Positions 43,205-54,074 of a stretch of 64,000 nucleotides of DNA are shown here, piece after piece (position 1 is the stretch's first letter; each line of letters begins with the position of its first letter). Location of the stretch: the NCBI GenBank assembly GCA_029851415.1, contig CM056743.1, forward strand, positions 98,492,501 through 98,556,500, read 5' to 3'. The notes below the pieces were generated by a model. It saw only the letters and a list, made by a program, of their open reading frames with translations. It did no database searches and was not told the DNA's origin. The position numbers and the translations under genes are program-made. Source of the stretch: Eretmocerus hayati. Its lineage: Eukaryota; Arthropoda; Insecta; Hymenoptera; Aphelinidae.

Positions 43205-44112
43205 TTGCAATTCGCGAATTCCCTACACCGCACAATATTCATGATGTACGCCGTTTCCACAGGATGGCAAGCTTTTTCCGTAGATTTGTCCCAAATTTTG
43301 CTGAATTAGCTGCTCCACTCATTGATCTTTTGAAAAAAATAACACTTTTGTATGGTCTGACCGGCAAGACGAAGCATTCCGAGCAATCAAAGAAAAGAAA
43401 AGCCTCTGATGGACTGGGTGCTATGCTTTTGCAAGAAGGAAATGATAAATTGATGCACATTGTTTATGCAATAAGTCGACGTACTTCAGACGTAGAGAAA
43501 GCTTATCATTCGAGTAAATTAGAACTTTTGGCCATAGTTTGGGCATTAGATAGATTCAGAAATTTGTTGATAAGCATATCCTTTACAGTCATTACGGGTT
43601 GTCAGGCACTTATTTATATCAATTCCATGAAACAGAATAGTCCCCAGATAATTCGTTGGTTAGCATCGATAGCAGATTTTGATTATACTATAATTCACCG
43701 TGCTGGAAAAAAGATGCAACATGTAGATGCTCTCTCACGAGCGCCAGTAAAAGAGTGTGGTGTGAGTCTTGATGATGCTACTATGTTTAATGTGACAGTA
43801 AGAGAAGATGAAATTTTAATGTATCAGCGTGTTGATGATGACTTGTTAAGAAAAATCCAAATATTAGAGAAAAATGTAAGCGATCGTACTAAGCGTGAGA
43901 AGAGTGAAGTGCATGAGTTTGTGTTGAAGAATGGGTTACTTTACAAGCGAGAAAGAACGGGAGACGGTCCTAATGATTACAAAGATTTCTATGTAGTTCC
44001 GCGTGCAATGCGTAAGGCGTTAGTGATCAAGAATCACGATCTGTCGAGCCATTTTGGGGTAGATGAAACAGTGGATAGAATCAAAGAGTTTCACTATTTT
44101 CCAAAAATGTGA
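43201..44112 (+). pseudogene. Gypsy RT connection, RNase H, integrase zinc region
   Basis: Begins with the RT connection (REFPTPHNIHDVRRFHRM, FRRFVPNFAELAAPLIDLL). RNase H follows (GAMLLQEG, SSKLELLAIVWAL, DFDYTIIHRAGKKMQHVDALSR), where the usual G-x-D of the first catalytic block is damaged (SDGLGAML). It ends with the histidine half of the integrase HHCC domain (HDLSSHFGVDETVDRI) and a stop just before the cysteines, which appear downstream as CVECLLAKR. Confidence 0.85.
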
Positions 44113-44508
44113 AACTATGTCAGAAGACATATTGCTTCGTGTGTCGAGTGTTTGTTGGCCAAGCGTAAGACAGGTAAGCAAGCTGGGGAACTGCACCCCA
44201 TTCCTCTGGGCAAAAGGCCGTTCGAAGTTATGAATGTGGATCACCTTGGTCCTCTTGTTACGTCAAAACTTGGGAATAAGTACATATTAGCTGCCATTTG
44301 TAACTTGACTAGATTTGCTCTACTTTTCGCAGTAAAAGATGTTAAAGCGAAGACGACCGTCCGTCACATGCAGAAAGTTGTAGATAGATTCGGAGCACCT
44401 GTGCGTTTCATAACTGACCGAGGAGTCACGTATGCATCAGAAGTTTTTGAGAAATTTTGTAATGGAAATGGCATTAAGCACACGCTCAATTCAAGATGGG
44501 CTAGCTAG
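44113..44508 (+). pseudogene. Gypsy integrase catalytic core, truncated
   Basis: Contains the C..C of the zinc domain (SCVECLLAKRK) and the first two catalytic aspartates (MNVDHLGPL and FITDRGVTY). It then stops after IKHTLNS at 44,508. The region with the third catalytic residue, glutamate, is absent: the next coding sequence is already the C-terminal domain, so an internal deletion of the order of 100 residues or more is inferred. Confidence 0.85.
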
Positions 44509-45061
44509 AGATTTGACGGTAGATTTGGAACAGTATGAAATTCCTGGTGAACTTAGAGACGAGATTCGGGAGAAAATTGAGGTCGAACAGCAAAATTCAA
44601 AGGAACGTTACGATAAGTCGAGGGTTAAAAATGTTAAATTTTCAGTGGGTGACATAGTTTTCATGGAGGCAAATCGTGTAGCAACCGGTGAATCGACGAA
44701 GTTGCAACCAAAGAATAAGGGTCCACTTGTGATCACTCAAGTTCTTCCATCTGATACATATAGAATTCAGTGTCTGAGTAAGAAAGTTGATTCAAAACAG
44801 GGAACGACAGCGCATGTCAGTCAGCTGAGAATTTGGCGTGGATGTCCTATTGAGGATGGGGAGAATAGTGAGTCTGAATCTGAATCTGAGAATGAAATTG
44901 TTGTGCAGAATAATTCTGTTATGAGTGGAGATGATGAAAGTACGAATGATAATGATGAAATAGCACAGAATTCCGTTTCGACGAGCAATGTTACTGATGT
45001 ACGTAGAAGTTTGAGACAGCGCAAGAAACGGAGCAAGCTTGATGATTTTGTATCCGATTAG
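44500..45061 (+). pseudogene. Gypsy integrase C-terminal domain
   Basis: Reads RYDKSRVKNVKFSVGDIVFM and KNKGPLVITQVLPSDTYRIQ, the usual integrase C-terminal (GPY-like) region. An acidic serine-rich tail (SESESESENE) and an RRSLRQRKKRSKLDDF end follow, with a stop at 45,059-45,061. It overlaps the previous frame near the deletion junction. The 3' LTR starts 58 bp downstream. Confidence 0.8.
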
Positions 45062-45118
45062 ATTTTTACACCTTCTATCTGGAAGCTTGGAGGACCAAGC
45101 TCGCGTAGGATGGCCGAA

Positions 45119-45529
45119 TGTTAGAGAGAGTATGTCTACGAGTATATGTATGCGTATAGGGCGATATGTATGTGTATGTGCGTATGGAGTGGCGGCGCCA
45201 CCGGATGGACAAGTGCGTGCGCGCGAGGGAGGCTCGAGAGGACTTGGCGGGCCGCGATCAAGTACGGGTGGCGGGCGAAGGCCGTGACCTGGTGAACGGG
45301 TATGGAGGGCTCCTGGAGCCGGGTTGTTTAGCGAAAGCCGTTGTAAACCTAGTTTAGTGGCAAGTGTACCGAATAGTATTTAGTGGAAAGGTGCCGTTAC
45401 CAATATTATTGTATCTGATTGAGTGGCAAAATGCCGGTAGCTCGTGAACGATCCTGTACTTAGTTGAATAAATACATTTATTTGAGTGAATCTCCTGAGT
45501 TATTCTTAGAGACAGGAGTGTCTCTAGCA
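45119..45529 (+). repeat. Gypsy 3' LTR
   Basis: Starts TGTTAGAGAGAG and ends TGTCTCTAGCA, the inverse of its start; the 5' remnant ends TCTCTAACA, matching even better. Length 411 bp. It has an AATAAA polyadenylation word at 45,467-45,472 near the end. Its last 33 bp match the 5' LTR remnant, which supports both boundaries. Confidence 0.8.
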
Positions 45530-47325
45530 CGTCTAAGCCATCATCGTTAGCTCAAAAAGTTCACCGACACACATAGACAACCCAAGCTCGCGGTTGCGCA
45601 AGCTTGCAGCGGTCGAGCAGCCACTGCACACCTGTTAAAGTTCTTTTTAATGTTTTTCTGTTTTTTACACGTCGGCAACATGCATATTTCTGAATGAAAT
45701 TACATTCATCCATGAATGATCCATACTTGAACGGTTGCTCGTCGCGGTAACACTGTAAAATTTTGAGATATGACTTTTGATCACGGAATTTTGGGAATTG
45801 ATTCAACTCCCCACCGTCCTTCACGATCAATAAGACACCAACTTCAATACTTTGAGAATAAGTTGGTGCGAAAAAGTCTAGGATGAGGCAAATTCACTTT
45901 TATCGAGGAAAACCGAGGGAGTAAAATTTTAAGTCATATTGCGCCACAAAATGTACGTGCTCAGCGCACACATAAAAAGTGGTCTTTGGACTCTTATATC
46001 AGCAGTGGCATTTGGTGCTTGATAGCATTTTATTTGATTTATTTGCCCGCCCGAATTCAGAGCGAGCCACTCGGTGGTGCTATACACTCACAAAGGTCAA
46101 AGAAATGAAAAACCACAGCACACGGACCTGACATTTTGACCCCTTTTCCGATGATAATATTTTTCACGACCCTGGATTGGTAAACTAACGATTGCGCCAA
46201 AAAGAGCATCATAAGATACGTCGAAACTAACCTGTACGACTTTATTCCCAAGCGTTTTAAGGGTTCGTGAAAGGTGGCACACGTTATTTCAAAGTTTCCA
46301 CGGAAGTACCCATATGCCCTAGGCTTCCCTATGCTGGAGAGCAGTGAGGGTGGAGCCAGTACGCGATCAATCCTTTGATTCCCTTTTATTTTTATTAATT
46401 AAACGCTTTTATTGCACTTCGACGAGCGCTAGTTCGTCATAGCCAGACTAGTGATCCTTTTCATATAGGGGAACTAAATTTCTGTCCAATCATGATGCAC
46501 AATTTTCTGTTAGCTCCTCCCACGAGATATACGTCGTTTGCTCGTGCGCGTTAGGGCCAGACAGTATTGGTCAAAAAGACTATGTAAAGTAAAAGGAAGT
46601 GTGTGGTTTAATAATTTGTGCCTATCTGCCGATGTACTTTTTTTCTCAGTGTATAAGTTGCCTAATATTCTATCATTATCCTATATAGATGACATAGTTG
46701 GTAGTGTGCGATCGTAAACATTTCCACGAATTGTAACGTGAGAGGGAGAGAGATGGCATGACTTATTGGTGTCTCTCTCTCACACATTGAGAAGTGCTAG
46801 CGCCGTCTGCTTTGGGAGGATCGTATTTTTGTCGAGGTAGCATGTTATTTACGCGGATGCATTAGGAATCAAACGTCAAACGTCATTAATCGAAGAGCGC
46901 GAGTATTTGAATCCCATGCATACACGCGAGCGCGGCCGCGTACTTCATTGCCGATAAAACAACAGCTAGGGAGCACGCATGCATCAACACAATTATTCTT
47001 TTTTTTGGTGGTTCATAACACGAGAAACAAGGTTGCAATTCGGTTTTTCCTTAAGTTCGACGAGTACTTCCTTTCAATCATTCGAAATCAGTAAGTCTCA
47101 CCGCTGAATCGGAGTGCTTACTTAACCATTCTTTATTTTCACCACCAAAATATATCATATAGTTAACTGTCATCATACTTTCGAAACATATTTAACTATT
47201 ACATGTGCCAAGTTGTGTCTTGCATAATTAGTTTTTGTTCGTTTTCAAGTGAATAAAAGCGTTTTTCAAAAGTTTTCTTTTACCAATTTTATTTACCTCG
47301 TAGTATACCAAGGACTTGTTATACA
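45530..47325. other. Non-coding interval
   Basis: No gene recognised. Contains a short GA/CT-rich inverted stretch at 46,743-46,790 (GAGAGGGAGAGAGA and GTCTCTCTCTC) and otherwise unique sequence. Short ORFs at 45,561-45,830 and 46,057-46,251 have no recognisable domain. Confidence 0.5.
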
Positions 47326-48741
47326 AGATGGATTCCATTTGAAAACGACACATGGAAAATAGTGATGTCTCGGATCGGTTTTTCGTAGTTTTGATTCGAT
47401 TCTGTAGTCCAAAATATGAAGTTTCTATCCACTGGGAGGTCCCAAAAAATTTCCGCTTTGCCTGCGGAGCTATTTCTGTTTCGGTCTTCGATTCCACTGG
47501 AGCATCAAAATCATGATCTTTTTTTACAAAATTGAATATATCTCGAGTTTGGCTCAAGATAATGCAACGCGGTTTGCGCCATTCGGAAGATCTTGAGAAA
47601 ACCTATCAAAAGTGACCTTGAAAATTTTTGTTTAGCTTTTTCAGGCCCTGATCAGGCAAAATCCGGAAAAATGAGGCTAATCTGATTATCTCAAAAAACA
47701 TTTTTTTTAATTCTCCGAAAATATGATTTTTCATGCAAAATTGCACGATCTTTGCGATGGAACTGGTCCGAAGTTGTTTTTTACGGTTTTATGCGTTTTT
47801 GGGTCAATTTTCCAATTTTTCATTCTCCGACCGATCAGAAAACAGAGAATTCTTCGCATGCACGTGGTTTACTGGATTTCAAAGTAGTTCCAATCGAAAG
47901 CTGAGGAAATTTCCTTCAAAATGACCTGTTGCAAAACTCCATTTGATCGACTGGAACTGAAGCTACACGATTCTTTGGACATCAAGATTATTAACACCAC
48001 TGACAGCATGGATGCAAGAGAAGGTCGCAAGGCTCTGGTTCACGATAGATAAGGTCATCTCGCTCTAGTCATCCTTCTTTTCCAATGAAGGTGCCGTAGA
48101 TACTGACTGGGGACATGTAATTGACTTTTGCAAGGGTTCATTTTGAAGGAAATTTCCTCAGCTTTCGATTGAAACTACTTTGGAATTCGGTAAACTACGC
48201 GCATGCGCAGAAATCTCTGTTTCCTGATTGGCCGGAGGATGAAAAATCGGAAAAATGACCAGAAAACGCGTGAAATCGTAAAAAAACAACGCCGGACTAG
48301 TTCCATCGCAAAGATCGTGCAATTTTGCATGAGAAATCATATTTTTGAGAAATTAAAAAAAAATTGCTTTTTGAGATAATCAGGTTAGCCTGGTTTTCCG
48401 GATTTTGCCTGATCAGAGCCTGAAAAGGCTGGACAAAAATTTTCAAGGTCATTTTTGATAGGTTTTTTCATGATCTTTCGAATGGCGCAATTCGCGTTGA
48501 ATTATCTTGAGCCAGACTTGAGATATATTCAATTTTTGTAAAAAAAGATCATGATTTTGATGCTTTAGTGGAATCGAAAAACGAAACAGAAATAGCTCCG
48601 CAGGCGACTCCAAAATTTTGTTGGGACCTCGCAGTGGGTGGAAACTTCATATTTTGGACTACAGAATCGAATCAAAACTACGAGAAACCGATCCGAGACA
48701 TCACTATTTTTCATGTGTTGTTTTTAAATGGAATCCATCAC
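47326..48741. mobile_element. Foldback element with long arms
   Basis: The arms at 47,326-47,930 and 48,140-48,741 are inverted copies. Landmarks GATGTCTCGGATCGGTTT, AAAATCATGATCTTTTTTTA, TGCAAAATTGCACGATCTTT and GAAAGCTGAGGAAATTTCCT are each repeated in reverse complement. The centre (about 47,935-48,140) is unique. It shares motifs with the larger foldback at 54,075-59,627: GGAAATTTCCT next to TTCAAAATGA, and GCGCATGCGCAG. No coding sequence. Confidence 0.8.
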
Positions 48742-49723
48742 AATCTCAATATATTTTATCCCATTTTCAAGATATTCTGTTCAACAATAACAGTATCTGA
48801 ATTATTCTCTTCCCGTAATCAAGTCAACAAATCTCAAAAACATTGAATATCGCCTCTTTGCTTATCGACTCAGATCTGAATTGCCTAAAAATGGGAGCTT
48901 AATAGACTTATAAGACCTGTACGGATCAATGTGATTGGAGTACACTATCTGGTTGTTTTTACGTGTGCGAGAGTTTATTGCCAACCCCTTTATTTGATCA
49001 AAGTCTTTATCTACATCCCGAAAGTTCTGTAAGTTTTTGAATGACATTAAACCATTCCCGAAAACGTTATCCGATCAGACAAGAGTCGATGGATGCGTAT
49101 TCTATAGTTATATACGTATCGGAGAGTATTATTGTACAAATTTTATTCATCCGCTGGAACCGCTCCCCATGCACTCGATCGCTTCACCGAACAGTATCAC
49201 CTCGTTATATGATGGAACCGTGTATGAAATGACAAATATGCACTATGGACCTTTTTCACCAATAGTATACTGGCATCATCGTGCCGATCAAGTTTGTTTG
49301 TTAGCTTCGTTGGATAACTTGTGTACAGCTAAAGTATTATGTCTCATCCCGATAATATTCGCGATAAATTAAAAATTTGACCATGAAATACAACGAAATT
49401 TGAAATTACTGTCAGTGTTGGTAAGATGGAATATAGCAATCTTAAGTATACAATTTTAACACTTGATTAACACCGTAGGATTTTTAGCACATCAATATCA
49501 TTCCCTGCAAAATGTACTCAATCAAATTCAAAAGAAACATTGAATTTATTCCCTATAATATTGCCCATATAATACCACAAGAGTATAAGTTACAACTTAC
49601 TACCTCGTTCAGATGGTTCAAAATTTTCAAAATTATGTATATATGCTAAAGGACTAACTAGAAAAGCTGTATACTCTTGAAGCAAGTGCATCAGTTGTCA
49701 ACAATCATAATTCAATTTTCAGA
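48742..49723. other. Interval with no recognised gene
   Basis: An ORF at 49,037-49,372 (starting MNDIKPFPKTLSDQ) has no recognised domain. It lies upstream, on the same strand, of the transposase exons and could be an earlier exon, but I see no support beyond position. Confidence 0.4.
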
Positions 49724-49938
49724 GATATCAGCAGTACGTTGACGAGTACGCCAAGATGAACCTCTCTGACGATGAAAGTGATACCGATGAGAAGTTGATA
49801 TCGCGTGTTGGTGGAAGTTGTGGAAATCCTACTGTGACGATTAATCCTACCTCGGACAATGAAGTATGGTATGATGCAAGCGACGATGAAAATCATTTTG
49901 AACAGCATATGGACACAAATACTTCGAGAAATTGTGAG
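49724..49938 (+). pseudogene. Acidic N-terminal exon of a transposase gene
   Basis: Acceptor CAATTTTCAG at 49,723 and donor GAG|GTAAATATC at 49,939. The peptide runs RYQQYVDEYAKMNLSDDESD to the end, acidic and serine-rich. It joins the next exon in phase 0. Acidic low-complexity N-termini ahead of a zinc-binding domain are common in CMC (EnSpm/Chapaev-type) transposases of arthropods; the link to the Tnp2-like region at 60 kb is inferred from order and strand. Confidence 0.5.
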
Positions 49939-50025
49939 GTAAATATCTGATGAAAATGAATGTTTCGCAGCATTCCAAACTGTAATTGGAATCCTCAATT
50001 GAAACGTGATACCTTATCTCAATAG

Positions 50026-50343
50026 TTTGCTACTATGACTACGGCTGTGAGCGATCAAGAGCAAGATGAAAGAAGCACAAGAGGACCAACCGATAGCGTG
50101 AAATCTTCCGATGATTCTTCAGATGCCTTGTCGAATTCAAGTAGCGAAAACGAAGCTAACTCATCAAGTGACTCACTAAGTGAATGATCAGATAGCGAGA
50201 TCGACGAAATTATGGAAGAAAACCAAGATGATATAGACAAATATGTTGACGCCAATGAAGGAGAATATTACGATACAATCAAAAGAGTGCACGAGATGGT
50301 GTACGAGGATACAGACGCACTAAAAGTCTATGACGACCCCAAG
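50026..50343 (+). pseudogene. Second acidic exon, in-frame stop
   Basis: Acceptor TCTCAATAG at 50,025, donor CCCCAAG|GTATCATG at 50,344, phase 0 at both ends. Encodes a serine/aspartate-rich stretch (SVKSSDDSSDALSNSSSENE), then a TGA at 50,185-50,187, then the clearly continuing DEIMEENQDDIDKYVDANEG and an RVHEMVYEDTDALKVYDD segment. The stop makes the copy a pseudogene. Confidence 0.55.
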
Positions 50344-50544
50344 GTATCATGATAGTTTATGTTGTGGTATACCAATATTTGATCCGATGTCTGACTCGTA
50401 TTTTGATCCACAATCTTTTAGTCAAGTGTGGATTTTTTTATCAATTGAAAGGGATCAACATGTGATCCTTATAAGCTTGATGTGCTATACATGCAACAAT
50501 GTCGATACTATTCCATTTTAAACGCTTTTGTAACTTTTATCCAG

Positions 50545-50586
50545 AATCGCAGACCCACCGATAACGCCAGTCAAGTCAATATATAT
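50545..50586 (+). pseudogene. Third exon start, split by foldback
   Basis: Acceptor ACTTTTATCCAG at 50,544. Encodes NRRPTDNASQVNIY in phase with the previous exon, then is cut by the foldback at 50,587. The frame continues at 53,954. Confidence 0.5.
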
Positions 50587-51884
50587 GGGTCATTCTGGAC
50601 CGAGTGAACATTTTGAAAATCGACGAAATTTGAAAATGCCCCAAACATTTTTTTTCCATTAGTACTACTAGAATATAGTTGAAAAAAATTTTTTTCAGAT
50701 TTTTTAGGGACCCATGGCGGGCCCTACGAATTTTCCGAATCCCATTTTTGAGCAGTTTTTCGCCTATTTTTCGCTATCTTGGAAAATTCGTAGCTCGGAC
50801 CCAAATGCATCTTTTTCATCCTAGCTGGGCGCATTTTTTTTGGTATGATGTACACTTTCAAGAAAAAAATTGCCCGGTCCAAAAAATCGATATCTGGTAG
50901 GTCCCACGGTTGCATCAAAAAAGGCCCAAAAATACGACTTTGCACCACCTTTGGAGGCGTATAGGTCAAAATGGAAGCCTCGTAGCAAAATTTTGCAAGA
51001 GAAAAAACTTGTAGGCCTTGAAAAAACCTTTAATTTCCTTTTTAGAACGTGTCATTATCTTATCTCACGTACGATCTACAGCCGATTTAAGTTGTGCATT
51101 TTTGTAAAAACGTGAAACTTCAAGGCCAATTTAAAAAAATCGTTTATTTTTTATCGACCCCAAACCTACGAGAAAATGTTCTTTCAGGTGTCTATTTGAA
51201 GGTCCAACATTAATTTGGTTGTTCCTTTCAAATCCTGATTTTATACGAGCTGTTAAAAACAGTCGAAAATACCGAAAATCGTGTCGAATTCGGGCCTTAT
51301 CATGAAGCTTCGTGGACTGGGTCTTCCCTTGGTCTCGATTCGTGGACTCTAATTATACAGCACTCGGCATAAAATATTGTGGAGGATGAGACCTAGAGCT
51401 GAAAAATGGCCTCTCGTGCGATGTTTTACGATGGAACCGTCCAAAACTAGAGTAAATTGAGTAAATACAAGATAAATCGAGAACCGGCCGCTTTGGCACT
51501 CCGCGTATGCTCCGTACTGCATGCCATCCTCCGTTAATGCGGGAGTGATGAGTGATATTAACATTTGATGCAGTATTGTCAGGTATTATCCAGTCTAGAC
51601 AGAGATAAGAAGGTTCTCTAATCTCCGTTATAGACTGTAGACTGTACGAGGTTTTGGTTGTTAGTGACCACCACGAAAAAATTGTATGTGTCAGTCAGCG
51701 TCTCGATCAGAAATTTTGGTACACTCGAGGACAAGGTGAACCATGGCGTGAAGATAACTTTTGTTATCTTTACGCCATGAGGTGAACTGCAATGGGATGA
51801 CGGTCAGTGACCGTTCGAGATCTGTCGTCTCCCTCGCACTCATGGCATGACCTATTAGGTGCGAGTGAGATGGGAGATCTCGAA

Positions 51885-52560
51885 TGGCCGCTGACCGCCA
51901 TTACCTTCCCCGCGGGGCTTGCCCCGAACCATGGCGGAATGATAATGTTATTTTTACGCCATGCCCCGAACATCGCGGGTATTAGGGCAAATGTATTGTG
52001 AAGCATATGAAGTGTAACGCCTTCCCCGCAGGGCCCCCGCAAAGTATCTGATCACTTTCACAACATTCCTGCATAGTGTGTCAGAGTTAACCTCACTTCT
52101 AAGGGTGTATGATGGAAATTTTAACAGAAGCATTGAACGTGAACATACTGTATTTTAATATCATTGATGAGCACCACTCACTTTTCACACAAATCTCAGT
52201 CCAGCAAAATTAATTTCTTCGTCACACGCTGCAAAGTCAAGTGACTGTTTGCCCTCAGTAGAAGTAAACACAGGCTGGATATGAGAAGCTCTTATGAGGC
52301 TTTCCCAGGTCTTCAATGAAGTTTCAACTTTACTTGAACATACTTTACTTAAACTGTCACATAATAGTGATAACATATTACAAACATATCCGGAATTATT
52401 TTAAAGGTCTCAACAGATACTGCACTAATTTTGCGCAAATATTGCCCCGATGATACCTCGCGGGTGCCCCGCGGGGAAGGCGTTACACTTTATATGCTTC
52501 ACAATACATTTGGCACATCTTCGGGGCAAACCCCGCGGGGAAGGTACCAAAATTTCTGAT
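51885..52560. mobile_element. GC-ended inverted repeat inside the foldback
   Basis: TTACCTTCCCCGCGGGG at about 51,900 and CCCCGCGGGGAAGGTA at about 52,538 are inverted. Inner blocks CAAATGTATTGTGAAGCATA and GTAACGCCTTCCCCGC also have inverted partners. The left arm has an extra GCCATGG..TTTTTACGCCATG hairpin similar to that at 51,742-51,780. Confidence 0.65.
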
Positions 52561-52707
52561 CGGGACGCTGACTGACACATACAATTTTTCCGTGATGGTC
52601 ACTAACAACCGAAACCTCGTACAGTCTACAGTCTATAACGGAGATTAAAGAACCTTCTCATCTCTGTCTATACTGGATAATACTTGACAATACTGCATCA
52701 GCTGTTG

Positions 52708-52929
52708 ATAGTCCGGTCCCCAGCAACCCTTTCGTTGTCCGTGACTAATAGTACCAATCTAATACAAAACACGGTATAGAGTGTCCACCTTTGTCTCATT
52801 CGAATCTATATATGTGTTGATTGAAACCAAGACGAAGGTGGACACTTTTCGCCGAATAGTTTTTGAGACAGATCGTTCCGAAGTTGGATTTCACGGACAT
52901 GCGGAAGGGTGGCTGGAGACCGGACTATA
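52708..52929. mobile_element. Small MITE in the foldback's right arm
   Basis: Ends ATAGTCCGGTCCCCAGC and its near reverse complement GCTGGAGACCGGACTAT. The opposite arm of the surrounding foldback lacks it, so it arrived after the arms formed. Its exact target duplication is ambiguous (a GATA/AATA-like word). Confidence 0.65.
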
Positions 52930-53953
52930 ATATCACTTATCACTTCCGCATAAACGGAGGATGGCATGCAGTGCGGAGCATACGCGGAGTGCCAAAGCGG
53001 CCGGTTGGGCTAGTGAGCGCGGGCTAGTTAAGTGAGAGCTGCATCACAATCGATTCCCTCGATTTATCTTGTATTTACTCAATTTACTCTAGTTTTGGAC
53101 GGTTCCATCGTAAAACATCGCACGAGAGGCCATTTTTCAGCTCTAGGTCTCATCTTCCACAATATTTTATGCCGAGTGCTGTATAATTAGAGTCCACGAA
53201 TCGAGACCAAGGGAAGACCCAGTCCACGAAGCTTCATGATAAGGCCCGAATTCGACACGATTTTCGGTATTTTCGACTGTTTTTAACAGCTCGTATAAAA
53301 TCAGGATTTGAAAGGAACAACCAAATTATTGTTGGACCTTCAAATAGACACCTGGAAGAACATTTTCTCGTAGGTTTGGGGTCGATAAAAAATAAACGAT
53401 TTTTTTAATATGGCCTTGAAGTTTCACGTTTTTACAAAAATGCACAACTTGAATCGGCTGTAGATCGTACGTGAGATAAGATAATGACACGTTCCAAAAA
53501 GGAAATTAAAGGTTTTTTCAAGGCCTACAAGTTTTTTCTCTTGCAAAATTTTGCTACGAGGCTTCCATTTTGACCTATACGCCTTCAAAGGTGGTGCAAA
53601 GTCGTATTTTTGGGCCTTTTTTGATGCAACCGTGGGACCTACCAGATATCAATTTTTTGGACCGGGCAATTTTTTTCTTGAAAGTGTACATCATACCAGA
53701 AAAAATGCGCCCAGCTAGGATGAAAAAGATGCATTTGGGTCCGAGCTACGAATTTTCCAAGATAGCGAAAAATAGGCGAAAAACTGCTCAAAAATGGGAT
53801 TCGGAAAATTCGTAGGGCCCGCCATGGGTCCCAAAAGAATCTGAAAAAAATTTTTTTCAACTATATTCTAGTAGTACTAATGGAAAAAAAATGTTTGGGG
53901 CATTTTTAAATTTCGTCGATTTTCAGAATGTTCACCTTGGTCCAGAATGACCC

Positions 53954-54074
53954 ATATTTATATCCTGACACTTTCAATATTTTTCAAGGCTAATTTTCAT
54001 CATTCACAGAATAAGGTTCTTGGCATTTATTTAATGCCACTGATACCTCTTATAAACCGAACCAATTACTTATG
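53954..54074 (+). pseudogene. Transposase exon continuation, before second foldback
   Basis: Discounting the 50,587-53,953 element and one copy of its duplication, the frame runs on as ILTLSIFFKANFHHSQNKVL and an LMPLIPLINRTNYL segment, open up to the sequence CTTAT|GTAAGT that would be a 5' splice site without the next foldback. The helical hydrophobic text resembles the region before the zinc-binding domain in CMC-type transposases; this is a weak match. Confidence 0.4.

Larger units (their letters stand above)
50587..53953. mobile_element. 3.4-kb foldback element in a transposase exon
   Basis: Ends GGGTCATTCTGGACC and the exact reverse complement. The arms extend about 1 kb (50,587-51,590 with 52,940-53,953) with high identity. 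Flanks ATATATAT (50,579-50,586) and ATATTTAT (53,954-53,961) form an 8-bp duplication with one mismatch. The centre contains further inverted repeats (51,595-51,725 with 52,553-52,705) and MITEs. No transposase; the mirror-image ORFs in the arms are spurious. Confidence 0.85.

Noticed and set aside
49037..49372. ORF of 111 codons upstream of the transposase exons
   Set aside because: No domain, no clear splice link to the next exon, and similar-length ORFs occur by chance in this AT-rich sequence.
50679..53860. Mirror-image ORFs at 50,679-50,900 and 53,639-53,860, and similar pairs at 55,111-55,311 and 58,039-58,311
   Set aside because: They are identical because they lie in inverted-repeat arms; there is no independent support for coding.
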